A DNA stretch of 64,000 bases from Sphingomonas phyllosphaerae (lineage in GTDB: Bacteria; Pseudomonadota; Alphaproteobacteria; Sphingomonadales; Sphingomonadaceae). Positions 11,805 through 20,097 of the stretch are shown one piece after another (positions within the stretch are counted from its first letter, which is position 1; each line of letters begins with the position of its first letter). The notes under the pieces were generated by a model that was given only the letters and a program-made list of their open reading frames with translations, searched no databases and was not told where the DNA came from. The stretch spans positions 62,001 through 126,000 of the forward strand of contig NZ_JAPYKH010000012.1 in the NCBI RefSeq assembly GCF_029623345.1. Reading direction: 5' to 3'. The position numbers and the translations under genes are program-made.

Positions 11805-11902
11805 CGAGGTAACCTCCCCAGTAGGAAGAGGAAAACACTCGCTGTCCGGCGCTGTTCCATGCCCGGGCAACATTTCGTTACAGGCGGGTGCGGGTGCCTT
11901 CC

Positions 11903-12043
11903 TCAGCGGCGGCCGGTGAACAGCTGCACCAGCCCGACGATGAGCGCGATCACCAGCAGCAGGTGGATCAACCCATGGGTCAGGTGGAAACTGAAGCCGA
12001 GCAGCCACAGGATCACCAGGATGACGACGATCGTCCACAGCAT
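11903..12043 (-). CDS. Small hydrophobic membrane protein, lmo0937-like (copy 2)
   Basis: A 46-residue paralogue of the neighbour: MLWTIVVILVILWLLGFSFH, then LTHGLIHLLLVIALIVGLVQ and LFTGRR. The two copies share most positions in both hydrophobic segments and the LVQLF-GRR tail, so they arose by tandem duplication. The gap between them is about 100 bp and differs in sequence, so each may have its own translation signal. Function unknown; proteins of this type are often linked to stress responses, which is not shown here. Confidence 0.8.
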   Translation of the reverse strand: MLWTIVVILVILWLLGFSFHLTHGLIHLLLVIALIVGLVQLFTGRR

Positions 12044-12099
12044 CGCTCACTCCGCGCTCCGCCCGCACTCATTATAGCGCGGGTGGGGCGCGGTTCGGA

Positions 12100-13428
12100 T
12101 CAGCGCGCCGCGGTGACTCGCCAGATCGCGTTGCCGACATCGTCCGCCACCAGCAGCGCACCGGTGCGATCGGTGATCACGCCGACCGGCCGGCCGTGCG
12201 CGTCACCGTCAGGCGTGACGAAGCCGGTCAGCACGTCGACCGGCTTGGCTGCTTTCACCGGCCAGCCCGCCGCGTCGAAGGGAACGAACACGACCTTGTA
12301 GCCCGACAGTGGCTTGCGGTTCCACGAGCCATGCTCGCCGACGAAAGCACCCTGCGCGAACTGGCCGCCGAGCTTGGCGTCGCCCGCAAAGCTCAGCCCG
12401 AGCGCGGCGACGTGCGGGCCCAGCGCATAATCGGGGCGCTTCACATATTGCTGCAGCTCGAGGTTCTTCGGCTCGACCCGTGTGTCGATGTAGCCGCCCC
12501 AATAATACCAGGGCCAGCCGAACTGGTCGCCGAGCTCCACCGCGGTGAGATAGTCGGGAACGAGATCGGAGCCGAGCATATCGCGCTCGTTCACCACGGT
12601 CCACAGCCGGTTGGTGCCCGGCACCAGCGCCATGCCTTGGGGGTTGCGCAGCCCGGTAACGAAGACGCGGAAGGTCTTCTCCTTGGGATAAACCTGGAGG
12701 ATCGCGGCGCGGAATTTCTCGCGCTCTAACCCGCCCTCGGCGACGTTCGAGGACGAGCCGACCGAGACGTACAAGGTGCGCCCGTCCTCGGCCGGAATGA
12801 CGTTGCGCGCCCAGTGGTTGCCGCCGCCGGGCAGCTTCACCACCAGCTCGGGCTTGGCGGTGATGCTGGTCGCGCCCTCGGTATAGGGCACGCGCACCAG
12901 CGAGTCGGTGTTGGCGACGTAGAGCTGGCCGCCGAACAGCGCCATACCGGTCGGCGAGTTGAGCCCCGTCATGAACACGGTGCGAGTCTCTGCGCGGCCG
13001 TCGCCGTCGGCATCGCGCAGCAAAGTGATGCGATTGGCCGAGGGGCCGCCCGCCCCGACCTTGCCGAGCAGGTGACGCATCACCCAACCCTGGATCCCGC
13101 CGCCCTCGCGCGGCGGCGAATTGGTCTCGGCCACCAGCACGTCACCGTTGGGCAGGCGGTAAAGCCAGCGCGGATGGTCGAGCCCGGTCGCGAAAGCGGC
13201 GACGCGCAGCCCCGCCGCCGGGGTCGGCGCCTCGCCCGCCTTCCAGCCGACCGGGTCGGCGGTCTTGACCGTGGGCAGCATCTGCTCGCGCGGCGGCGTG
13301 ATCGTCGGCCTCGCGCCGCTCACCGCGGCAAGGTCGAGCCGCGCGCTGTCAGGCCAGGCGAGATAGGCGACAACGCCGACCGCGGCGAGAACGAGGAGGC
13401 CGAGCACGGCGAGGATGTGTCTGCGCAT
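12100..13428 (-). CDS. PQQ-type sugar dehydrogenase, sorbosone dehydrogenase-like
   Basis: A 442-residue protein with an N-terminal membrane anchor or signal (MRRHILAVLGLLVLAAVGVV), followed by a six-bladed-propeller glucose/sorbosone dehydrogenase domain. Diagnostic stretches are FATGLDHPRWLYRLPNGDVL, TGLNSPTGMALFGGQLYVAN, HWARNVIPAEDGRTLYVSVG, TGLRNPQGMALVPGTNRLWT, GWPWYYWGGYIDTR and GEHGSWNRKPLSGYKVVFVP. It should act in the periplasm; the true substrate cannot be read from sequence, and soluble homologues do not all bind PQQ. The gene stands alone, divergent from the kinase at 13.7 kb. Confidence 0.85.
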   Translation of the reverse strand: MRRHILAVLGLLVLAAVGVVAYLAWPDSARLDLAAVSGARPTITPPREQMLPTVKTADPVGWKAGEAPTPAAGLRVAAFATGLDHPRWLYRLPNGDVLVAETNSPPREGGGIQGWVMRHLLGKVGAGGPSANRITLLRDADGDGRAETRTVFMTGLNSPTGMALFGGQLYVANTDSLVRVPYTEGATSITAKPELVVKLPGGGNHWARNVIPAEDGRTLYVSVGSSSNVAEGGLEREKFRAAILQVYPKEKTFRVFVTGLRNPQGMALVPGTNRLWTVVNERDMLGSDLVPDYLTAVELGDQFGWPWYYWGGYIDTRVEPKNLELQQYVKRPDYALGPHVAALGLSFAGDAKLGGQFAQGAFVGEHGSWNRKPLSGYKVVFVPFDAAGWPVKAAKPVDVLTGFVTPDGDAHGRPVGVITDRTGALLVADDVGNAIWRVTAAR

Positions 13429-13676
13429 GGTGGCAGATGTAGGGCCAAGCCGCGGGCTTCGCCACCGTCGCGTGTCTCACCCCGCGTCGCCGGAGGCGCT
13501 CGGTAGGCGAGCAAGCACGTCGGCGACCTGATGTCACCGGAAGATGGTTGGTCGGGACGATGCTGCGGCGCCGGCGTCGCGCCGCGGCCATGATCGCGCC
13601 GGCCTGAACATAGCTCGGCGTGACGTCGCGCCGACGCCTGTGTAAGCTTTGTCATTGCCCGACGATGAGGAGCTTT

Positions 13677-16061
13677 ATGCACGGTGGATCGGTCAGCGCC
13701 GTCACGCTCGGGGCAGCAGGGGCGGACGCGCTCGCGGCGCGCCCAGGGCGCGCGCCCGACCATGGCACCGAGGCGGCGATCCTCTCGGCACTCGCGCACG
13801 ACCTGGCCGACCATCCCGGCGAGCTGCTCCAGCGGCTGACCGACCTGATCGTCGCGCATGGGATGGCCGGCTCGGCCGGTGTCAGCCTGCGCGAGCCACA
13901 CGGCTTCCGCTGGGATGCGCTGTCGGGCGCCTGGGCAGGCTATCGTGGCGGTGGCATGCCGCTTGACGCGAGCCCGTGCGGCGTCGCGATCGCGCGCGAT
14001 GCGGCGCTGCTGTTCGAGCAACCGCAGGAGCTGTTCGCCGGTCCCGCGCTCAACCCGCCGGTACGCGAGCTGCTGCTGGTGCCGTTCCACCGCCAGGGCC
14101 GCGCCGCCGGCACCTTGTGGCTGCTGGCCCATGAACACGACCGCGCCTTCGACCGCGAGGACGCGCGCTTGCTCGCCAGCCTCGCGCAGTTCGCCGCGAG
14201 CGCGCTGGTACTGCGCCAGCGCACCGCCGAGCTGGCGCGCGGGCGCGACCTGTTGCAGGCGACGATGGATGCCTCGACCGACATGATCCAGGTGTTCGAG
14301 GCGGTGCGCGACGAGCATGGCGAGATCGTCGACTTTCGCTGGCTGCTCAACAACCACACCTCCGAGAGCAACTATGGCGAGGTGCGCGGCCAGAGCCTGC
14401 TGGAGCGCAATCCCGGCGTGATCGAGGAGGGCATTTTCGCCACCTTCAAGCACGTCACCGAAACGGGCGAGCCGCGCCAGGATGAGCGCCACTATGTCCA
14501 CGAGCAGTTCGATAGCTGGTTTCTCCAGACCGTGGTCAAGCTCGACGACGGCATTGCCACCACCACCAAGGACATCGGCGCCTGGAAGAACGCCCAGGAG
14601 GAACTGCTGCGGCTGCGCGACGCGGCGGCGCAGGACAAGGTGCGCCAGAGCGAGGAGCGGCTGCGTCAGTTCGGCGAGGCCTCGCACGACGTGCTGTGGA
14701 TCCGCGACGCGGCGACGCTGCGCTGGGAATATCTCACCCCGGCGTTCGAGACCGTCTACGGGTTGAGCCGCGATCGCGCGATCGCGGGTGATGCGGCGCA
14801 GAGCTGGCTCGATCTCGTCCACCCCGAGGATCGCGCCCTGGCTGAGGCGGCGATGGCGCGCGTGCGCGGCGGCGAGCATGTCGGCTTCGACTATCGCCTC
14901 CACCGTCCCGTCGACGGCGCGACGCGGTGGATCCGCGACACCGCCTTCCCGATCCGCGACGGCGGCGGCGCGGTGACGCTGATCGGCGGCATCGGCGAGG
15001 ATATCACCGAGGTGCGCCAGGCGGCCGAGGCGGTGCGGCGCAGCGAGGAGCGGTTGCGCAGCGCGGTCGAGGTCGGCCGGCTGGGCCTGTGGGACTGGGA
15101 CGTCCGCACCGGGGAGGTGCACTGGTCCGACGAGCATTTCCGCATGCAGGGTTACGAAGTCGGCGAGATCCGGCCCAGCTACGAGGCCTGGCGTGACCGG
15201 CTTCACCCGGAGGATCGCGCCGGCGTCGAGGCGGCGCTCCGCGCGGCGATGGACGGGCACGGCGAGTATAGCCGCGAGTTCCGCATTGTCCGGCGTGACG
15301 GCACCGTGCGCTGGCACGACGCGCGCGGTCGCTTCTTCTACGACGCTGACGGCGCGACCCGGATGGTGGGGGCGATGGTCGACGTCACCGACCGGCGCGA
15401 GTGGGAGGAGCGCCAGGCGGTGCTGATCGCCGAGCTCCAGCATCGCACGCGCAACCTGATGGGGGTGGTGCGCTCGATCGCGGACAACATGGCGCGCACC
15501 AGCACCGACCTCGCCGACTTCCGCGCGCGCTTCACCGACCGGCTCGACGCGTTGGCGCGCGTGCAGGCATTGCTGTCGCGGCTCAACGACGTCGACCGGG
15601 TCACCTTCGACGACCTGCTGCGGAACGAACTGGTCGCGATGGGCGGCATCGACCGGACAACGCTCGAGGGCCCTGCCGGGGTCCGGCTGCGCTCCTCGAC
15701 GGTGCAGACCCTGGCCATGGCGCTGCACGAGCTCGCCACCAACGCGGTGAAATATGGCGCGCTGGGGCAGCCGGGCGGGCGCCTTACGGTGACGTGGCGG
15801 CTGGAACCGGGGCGGCTGGAACCGGGGCAGCCGGAGCCGGCCGCGCCGGGCACGCGGCCGTGGCTGTACATCGACTGGCGCGAGCGCGGCGTGGCGATGC
15901 CCGCGGCGAGTGCGGCGACGAGCGGGGGCGGGCAGGGGCGCGAGCTGATCGAGCAGGCGCTGCCCTATCAGCTCGGCGCACGCACCGCGCTGACGCTCGA
16001 GCCCGACGGCGCGCATTGCATGATCGCCCTCCCGGTCTCGGCGAGTTCCGGCGAGGGATGA
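13677..16061 (+). CDS. PAS-domain sensor histidine kinase, HWE family
   Basis: A soluble sensor kinase of about 794 residues. A GAF-like N-terminal domain (EAAILSALAHDLADHPGELL onward, to about 190) is followed by three PAS-type segments, each ending in a PAC-like motif (TTTKDIGAWKNAQEELLRL; GIGEDITEVRQAAEAVRRSE; GAMVDVTDRREWEERQAVLI). The HWE transmitter has the phospho-accepting His in ELQHRTRNLMGVVRSIADNM, the N box HELATNAVKYGAL and a WRERG motif, which define the family. I chose the ATG at 13677 because GAGGAG precedes it; an ATG at 13665 is also possible. It opens a block of four signalling genes on the plus strand. The signal sensed is unknown. Confidence 0.88.
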   Translation: MHGGSVSAVTLGAAGADALAARPGRAPDHGTEAAILSALAHDLADHPGELLQRLTDLIVAHGMAGSAGVSLREPHGFRWDALSGAWAGYRGGGMPLDASPCGVAIARDAALLFEQPQELFAGPALNPPVRELLLVPFHRQGRAAGTLWLLAHEHDRAFDREDARLLASLAQFAASALVLRQRTAELARGRDLLQATMDASTDMIQVFEAVRDEHGEIVDFRWLLNNHTSESNYGEVRGQSLLERNPGVIEEGIFATFKHVTETGEPRQDERHYVHEQFDSWFLQTVVKLDDGIATTTKDIGAWKNAQEELLRLRDAAAQDKVRQSEERLRQFGEASHDVLWIRDAATLRWEYLTPAFETVYGLSRDRAIAGDAAQSWLDLVHPEDRALAEAAMARVRGGEHVGFDYRLHRPVDGATRWIRDTAFPIRDGGGAVTLIGGIGEDITEVRQAAEAVRRSEERLRSAVEVGRLGLWDWDVRTGEVHWSDEHFRMQGYEVGEIRPSYEAWRDRLHPEDRAGVEAALRAAMDGHGEYSREFRIVRRDGTVRWHDARGRFFYDADGATRMVGAMVDVTDRREWEERQAVLIAELQHRTRNLMGVVRSIADNMARTSTDLADFRARFTDRLDALARVQALLSRLNDVDRVTFDDLLRNELVAMGGIDRTTLEGPAGVRLRSSTVQTLAMALHELATNAVKYGALGQPGGRLTVTWRLEPGRLEPGQPEPAAPGTRPWLYIDWRERGVAMPAASAATSGGGQGRELIEQALPYQLGARTALTLEPDGAHCMIALPVSASSGEG

Positions 16062-16116
16062 GCCGGCGCGCGTCCCGGCTGGCCTAAGCCGCGCGCGCGC
16101 GCTAACCGCCGGCGCC

Positions 16117-17640
16117 GTGGCCACGCCCCGATTCCTTCTGCCGCCCGAAGGCAAGATTGCCCCCCGGCTCACCGCGCTGCTGGTGCCGGGCTTCCTCGCG
16201 CTGCTCGCCGCCGGCGGCGGCGCCGCCTGGGTGACGCGGCAGAACCAGGTCCATACCCGCGCCGTGGTCCATACCTACGAGGTCGAGAAGGCGGTGCTGG
16301 AAGTGCGCCGCGTGATCGAGGAGGTCGAGGCGACGCGGCGCGGGGCACTGCTCGCCCCCGCCACCGCGGCCTATCGCGACGGCTACCACCGCGCCACCGC
16401 CGAGCTGCCGCAGCGACTGGTGACGCTGGCGCGGCTCACCGCCGACAATCCGCGCCAGCGCGACAATCTCGCCGGGCTTCAGCTTCAGCTCGGCGCGCTG
16501 TCGCAGCGTCGCGCCGAGACGATGGCGCTGATCGAGCGCGGCGACCAGCGCGCTGCCCTCAGCGCCTTCCGCGCCGACACCGAGGCGAGCAGCATGCGCG
16601 CGGTGCGCTTCCTGATGAACCGCATGGCGCGTGAGGAACGCCGCCTGCTCGCCCTCCGCGATCAGGACCTGCGCGTCACCGAGCGCGCCTTCTACGCGGT
16701 GCTGGTGCTCGCCGCGGTGCTGCTCGCCGCGCTCGCGGTAATCGCGCTGCTCACCGTGCTCGCCTATACGCGCGACCTGGCGCGCTCGCGCGACGCCACC
16801 CAGGGGTTGGCGGACAGCCTTGAGGAAATGGTGGCCGAGCGCACCGAGGATCTCACCCGCGCCAACGAGGAGATCCAACGCTTCGCCTATATCGTCAGCC
16901 ACGACCTGCGCTCGCCGTTGGTCAACGTGATGGGCTTTACCGCCGAGCTCGAGGCGGCGACGGGACAGCTCGGCGCGCTGGTCGACGCGGTCGAGGCCGA
17001 GGCGCCGCAGCTGCTCAGCGAGGACGCGAAACTGTCGGCGCGCGAGGACCTGCCCGAGGCGATCGGCTTCATCCGCGCCTCGACGCAGAAGATGGACCGG
17101 CTGATCAACGCGATCCTTCAGCTCTCGCGGCAGGGCCGGCGCCAGCTCGCGCCCGAGCGGATCGACGTGGCGCAGCTCGTCGGGCAGATCCGCGACACGC
17201 TCACCCACCGCCTCGCCGACGCCGACGCCACGTTGGAGGTGGACGGCGCGCTGCCCGTGGTGATCAGCGACCGCTTCTCGCTCGACCAGGTGTTCTCCAA
17301 CCTGATCGAGAATGCGGTGAAATATCTTCGACCCGGCGTGCCCGGGCGAATCACGGTGAGCGGGCGGCGCGAGGCGCAGCGCGTGATCTACGCCGTCGCC
17401 GACAACGGCCGCGGCATCGACCCGCGCGACCATGCGCGCGTGTTCGACCTGTTCCGCCGCTCGGGCGCGCAGGACAAGCCGGGCGAGGGGATCGGGCTCG
17501 CCACGGTGCGCGCGCTGGTGTTTCGATTGGGCGGCACGATCAGCGTCGAGTCCAACCTGGGACAGGGCGCGACCTTCACGCTATCACTACCACTGACGCT
17601 GGAATCGCAACGTCCTGAAGGGCAGGGTAAAAACGAATGA
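16117..17640 (+). CDS. CHASE3-type membrane sensor histidine kinase
   Basis: A 507-residue kinase. Two membrane helices (about 19-39 and 193-215) bracket a periplasmic CHASE3-like helical domain with VEATRRGALLAPATAAYRDG. After a short coiled coil comes a HisKA domain (IQRFAYIVSHDLRSPLVNVM, phospho-accepting His in the SHDLRSP motif) and a HATPase domain (N box LIENAVKYLRP; ADNGRGIDP; GEGIGLATVRALV). The start is GTG at 16117. Its TGA overlaps the next gene's ATG by 4 bp (ATGA), so kinase and response regulator are translationally coupled and very likely partners. This layout resembles bacteriophytochrome-type kinase/Rcp pairs, but no chromophore domain is present. Confidence 0.9.
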   Translation: MATPRFLLPPEGKIAPRLTALLVPGFLALLAAGGGAAWVTRQNQVHTRAVVHTYEVEKAVLEVRRVIEEVEATRRGALLAPATAAYRDGYHRATAELPQRLVTLARLTADNPRQRDNLAGLQLQLGALSQRRAETMALIERGDQRAALSAFRADTEASSMRAVRFLMNRMAREERRLLALRDQDLRVTERAFYAVLVLAAVLLAALAVIALLTVLAYTRDLARSRDATQGLADSLEEMVAERTEDLTRANEEIQRFAYIVSHDLRSPLVNVMGFTAELEAATGQLGALVDAVEAEAPQLLSEDAKLSAREDLPEAIGFIRASTQKMDRLINAILQLSRQGRRQLAPERIDVAQLVGQIRDTLTHRLADADATLEVDGALPVVISDRFSLDQVFSNLIENAVKYLRPGVPGRITVSGRREAQRVIYAVADNGRGIDPRDHARVFDLFRRSGAQDKPGEGIGLATVRALVFRLGGTISVESNLGQGATFTLSLPLTLESQRPEGQGKNE

Positions 17641-18086
17641 ACGCGCATCAGTCGGTCGGCATCGTCATGATCGAGGACGACGAGGGCCACGCGCGCCTCA
17701 TCGAGAAGAACATCCGGCGCGCCGGGATCCTCAACGAGATTCGTCACTTCACCGACGGCACCAGCGCGCTCGACTATATCTTCAACGATCCGGTCGGGCC
17801 CGCACTCAGCGGCCCGGCGCTGATCCTGCTCGATCTGAACCTGCCCGACATGAGCGGCACCGACATCCTGACGCGGATCAAGAACAGCGACGGCCCGGTG
17901 AAACGCACCCCCGTGGTGGTGCTGACCACCACGGACGATTCGCGCGAGATCCAGCGCTGCTACGATCTCGGCGCCAACGTCTACATCACCAAGCCGGTGA
18001 ACTATGAGAGCTTCGCCCAGGCGATCCGCCAGCTCGGGCTGTTCCTGTCGGTGATCCAGGTGCCCGACCTCGACGGGGCGAACTGA
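17637..18086 (+). CDS. Single-domain CheY/Rcp-like response regulator
   Basis: A 149-residue receiver domain with no output domain. The acidic pocket is MIEDDEGHARLIEKNIRRAG, the phospho-accepting Asp is in LILLDLNLPDMSGTDIL, the conserved Thr is in VVVLTTTDDSREI and the Lys in YITKPVNYESF. The longer beta-alpha spacing and FLSVIQVPDL tail resemble Rcp1-type regulators paired with sensor kinases. It overlaps the kinase gene by 4 bp and is followed after 8 bp by a receiver-kinase hybrid, which suggests a phosphorelay rather than direct DNA binding. Confidence 0.9.
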   Translation: MNAHQSVGIVMIEDDEGHARLIEKNIRRAGILNEIRHFTDGTSALDYIFNDPVGPALSGPALILLDLNLPDMSGTDILTRIKNSDGPVKRTPVVVLTTTDDSREIQRCYDLGANVYITKPVNYESFAQAIRQLGLFLSVIQVPDLDGAN

Positions 18087-18094
18087 GCGCCGCC

Positions 18095-19132
18095 GTGACC
18101 ATCGCCGCGGGCACCCGCATCCTCTACGTCGACGACGATGCCGGTATCCGCCGGTTGGTGGCGCGCGCGCTCGAGCGGCGCGGCTATCAGGTCACCACCG
18201 CCGATGGCGGCGAGGCGGGCGTGGCGGCGGCGGCGGCCGAGCATTTCGATCTGGTTGCGGTCGATCATTACATGCCGGGGATCGACGGGCTGGAGACGCT
18301 CGAGCGGCTCCACGCGCTGCCCATGCCGCCGGCGGTGGTCTATGTCAGCGGCTCGGAGGACACGCGCGTCGCGGTGGCGGCCTTGCGCGCGGGCGCGGCT
18401 GACTATGTGGTGAAGACGCCGGGCGACGACTTCTTCGACCTGCTCGACGCCACCTTCCGCCAAGTGCTGGCACGCGCCGAGGTGGAGGCGCTCAAAACCC
18501 GCGCCGAGGCCGAGCTGCGCGCCAGCAACGCGCGGCTGGAGGCGCTGCTCGCCGAGGTCAACCACCGCGTCGCCAACTCGCTCCAGCTGGTGTCGGCGAT
18601 GGTGCGGATGCAGTCGTCCGCACTGGAGGATCCGGGCGCGCGCGCTGCGCTGGAGGACACGCAGCGCCGCATCAGCGCGATCGCGCAGGTCCACCGCCGG
18701 CTCTACACCGGCGACGATGTCGAGCACGTCGAGATGCGCGACTATCTCGCGCAGCTGATCGAGGAGCTGGGCGCGACCTGGTCGACCAGCGAGGCGCCGC
18801 GCCGGCTGAGCCTCGCCGCCGAGCCGTTGCGACTGCCAACCGACCGGGCGGTGTCACTCGGCGTGATCGTCACCGAACTGGTGAGCAACGCGTGCAAATA
18901 CGCCTATCCCAACGGCGACGGCGAGGTGCGCATCGCGCTGGCGCGCGACGGCGAACTGCGCTTCCGCCTGGTGGTGGAAGACGACGGCATCGGCATCGGC
19001 GACGACGGACCGAAGGGCACCGGCGTGGGCTCGCGGCTGATCCGCGCCATGGCGCAGAGCCTCGACGCCGCGCTCGACTATGACGCCGCGCACCCCGGCA
19101 CGCGCGCGGTGCTGGCGGCGGCGATCCGGTAG
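18095..19132 (+). CDS. Receiver-HisKA_2 hybrid histidine kinase
   Basis: A 345-residue protein with an N-terminal receiver domain (ILYVDDDAGIRRLVARALER; Asp in LVAVDHYMPGIDGLETLERL; Lys in YVVKTPGDDFFD), a short coiled coil (about 125-155) and a HisKA_2-type transmitter with His in LLAEVNHRVANSLQLVSAMV. The ATPase domain has the N box TELVSNACKYAYP and the G box GTGVGSRLIRAMAQ. The start is GTG. No membrane segment is seen. Receiver-first kinases of this class take phosphate from an upstream regulator, so the four genes here could form one relay. The downstream output is not in the window. Confidence 0.88.
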   Translation: MTIAAGTRILYVDDDAGIRRLVARALERRGYQVTTADGGEAGVAAAAAEHFDLVAVDHYMPGIDGLETLERLHALPMPPAVVYVSGSEDTRVAVAALRAGAADYVVKTPGDDFFDLLDATFRQVLARAEVEALKTRAEAELRASNARLEALLAEVNHRVANSLQLVSAMVRMQSSALEDPGARAALEDTQRRISAIAQVHRRLYTGDDVEHVEMRDYLAQLIEELGATWSTSEAPRRLSLAAEPLRLPTDRAVSLGVIVTELVSNACKYAYPNGDGEVRIALARDGELRFRLVVEDDGIGIGDDGPKGTGVGSRLIRAMAQSLDAALDYDAAHPGTRAVLAAAIR

Positions 19133-19135
19133 GAA

Positions 19136-19166
19136 GCAACGCTCCCCCAAGCGGGGAGGATCTTGC
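19136..19166. repeat. Palindromic repeat half-element
   Basis: CTCCCCCAAGCGGGGAGGAT forms a CTCCCC...GGGGAG stem immediately after the kinase stop. It belongs to the same family as the terminal stems of the 8014-8150 element and could also serve as a terminator. Confidence 0.6.
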
Positions 19167-19266
19167 GCCGCCACCCGCCGCAATTGTCAAATGACTGCAA
19201 CAACAGCCTGTTCTAGGAAGCCCCACGCGCCGCGCGCAGAGGTGGCGCCGTCAGGGAGATCACCGA

Positions 19267-19530
19267 ATGTCGCGTCTCATCAACTTGGTCGCGGGTGTCG
19301 CCGCGATGCTCGCGCTGCCCGCCGCCGCGATTGCCACGCCCGCCGCCAACCCGGCGTCGTCGCTCTCGGTCGCGCATTCCGCCCGCGCCGCCAGCGGCAG
19401 CGGCAACGCCAGCAAGATCGGCGCGGAGGTGCCGACCACCACGCTGATCAGCATCGGCATCCTCGCCGCGCTGACCGGTATCGTGCTGCTCGTCGCCGAC
19501 AATGGTGACGATAACAGCGATAGTAATTGA
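19267..19530 (+). CDS. Small exported/membrane protein with acidic tail
   Basis: An 87-residue protein I do not recognise. The N-terminus (MSRLINLVAGVAAMLALPAA, then AIATPAANPA) looks like a signal peptide with a likely cleavage after Ala-Thr-Ala-type residues. A Ser/Ala/Gly-rich stretch (SARAASGSGNASK) leads to one hydrophobic helix (TTLISIGILAALTGIVLLVA), and the protein ends DNGDDNSDSN. It has a plausible Shine-Dalgarno (AGGGAGAT) 6 nt before the ATG. It is followed by two tiny convergent membrane-protein genes. Confidence 0.65.
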   Translation: MSRLINLVAGVAAMLALPAAAIATPAANPASSLSVAHSARAASGSGNASKIGAEVPTTTLISIGILAALTGIVLLVADNGDDNSDSN

Positions 19531-19592
19531 TCGAAGATCGGCCGGCGCGGCGCCCCCCCCCGGGTACCGCGCCGACCCGTCTGCGGCGCGGC

Positions 19593-19706
19593 TCAGCGCG
19601 CCAACTGCAACACCAGCTCGGCCGCCACCAAGACCGTGGCCCAGCTCGCCGCGGTCAACGTCGCGAGCACCGAGTAACGCCGACGCGTCGACATCATGCC
19701 GTTCAT
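19593..19706 (-). CDS. Microprotein with one membrane helix (AASWA motif), 37 aa
   Basis: Three ATGs lie in a row (19712, 19709, 19706) after GGGAGGGG; the third has the best ribosome-site spacing and gives MNGMMSTRRRYSVLATLTAA, then SWATVLVAAELVLQLAR. The layout is a short basic N-terminus, then a single hydrophobic helix. The motif RRR-x7-TAASWA recurs in the neighbouring microprotein, so the two look related. Function unknown. The evidence is the ribosome site, the clean amphiphilic pattern and the paralogous neighbour. Confidence 0.6.
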   Translation of the reverse strand: MNGMMSTRRRYSVLATLTAASWATVLVAAELVLQLAR

Positions 19707-19824
19707 CATCATCCCCTCCCGATGTTGTCTGCCAAGATTAAGCGATGGGTCGCGCCGCTAAAAGCGAGTCGCACTGACATATTTTTAAAATTTTCCCGCT
19801 TTGGTTCAGTGCCTTCCTGGTGTG

Positions 19825-19947
19825 TCAGCGAAGCAATGTGAGCGCCAGCGCGATCGATCCGGCGAGCAGCGCCCAGCTCGCCGCGACCAGCACGACCAGC
19901 AGCGCCGCGCGCCGCCGCCGCGGCCATTTCCCGTCCGCCATCGCCAT
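19825..19947 (-). CDS. Microprotein with one membrane helix (AASWA motif), 40 aa
   Basis: The frame reads MAMADGKWPRRRRAALLVVL then VAASWALLAGSIALALTLLR. As in the gene at 19593-19706, an Arg-rich N-terminus leads into one hydrophobic helix carrying AASWA. An ATG at 19941 is an alternative start. No known family is recognised. The AT-rich gap between the two small genes (about 19745-19800) could hold a promoter for the left-hand one. Confidence 0.6.
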   Translation of the reverse strand: MAMADGKWPRRRRAALLVVLVAASWALLAGSIALALTLLR

Positions 19948-20097
19948 ACCCTTGCTCGCCTCTTACTGCCTCCTCTCGTAGGGCGATTGCGCCGATCGGC
20001 GTGGCGAAGACGCGGAAAATCGGGCGACCACCTTCCGGTTTTTCCTCCTCGCGGCGCGAGTGATTGCCGTTGCCGCGCCGTGTGATTAGGGCAGGGC

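Noticed and set aside
13320..16172. 950-codon minus-strand open frame
   Set aside because: Antisense to the PAS/HWE kinase, whose domains are unmistakable.
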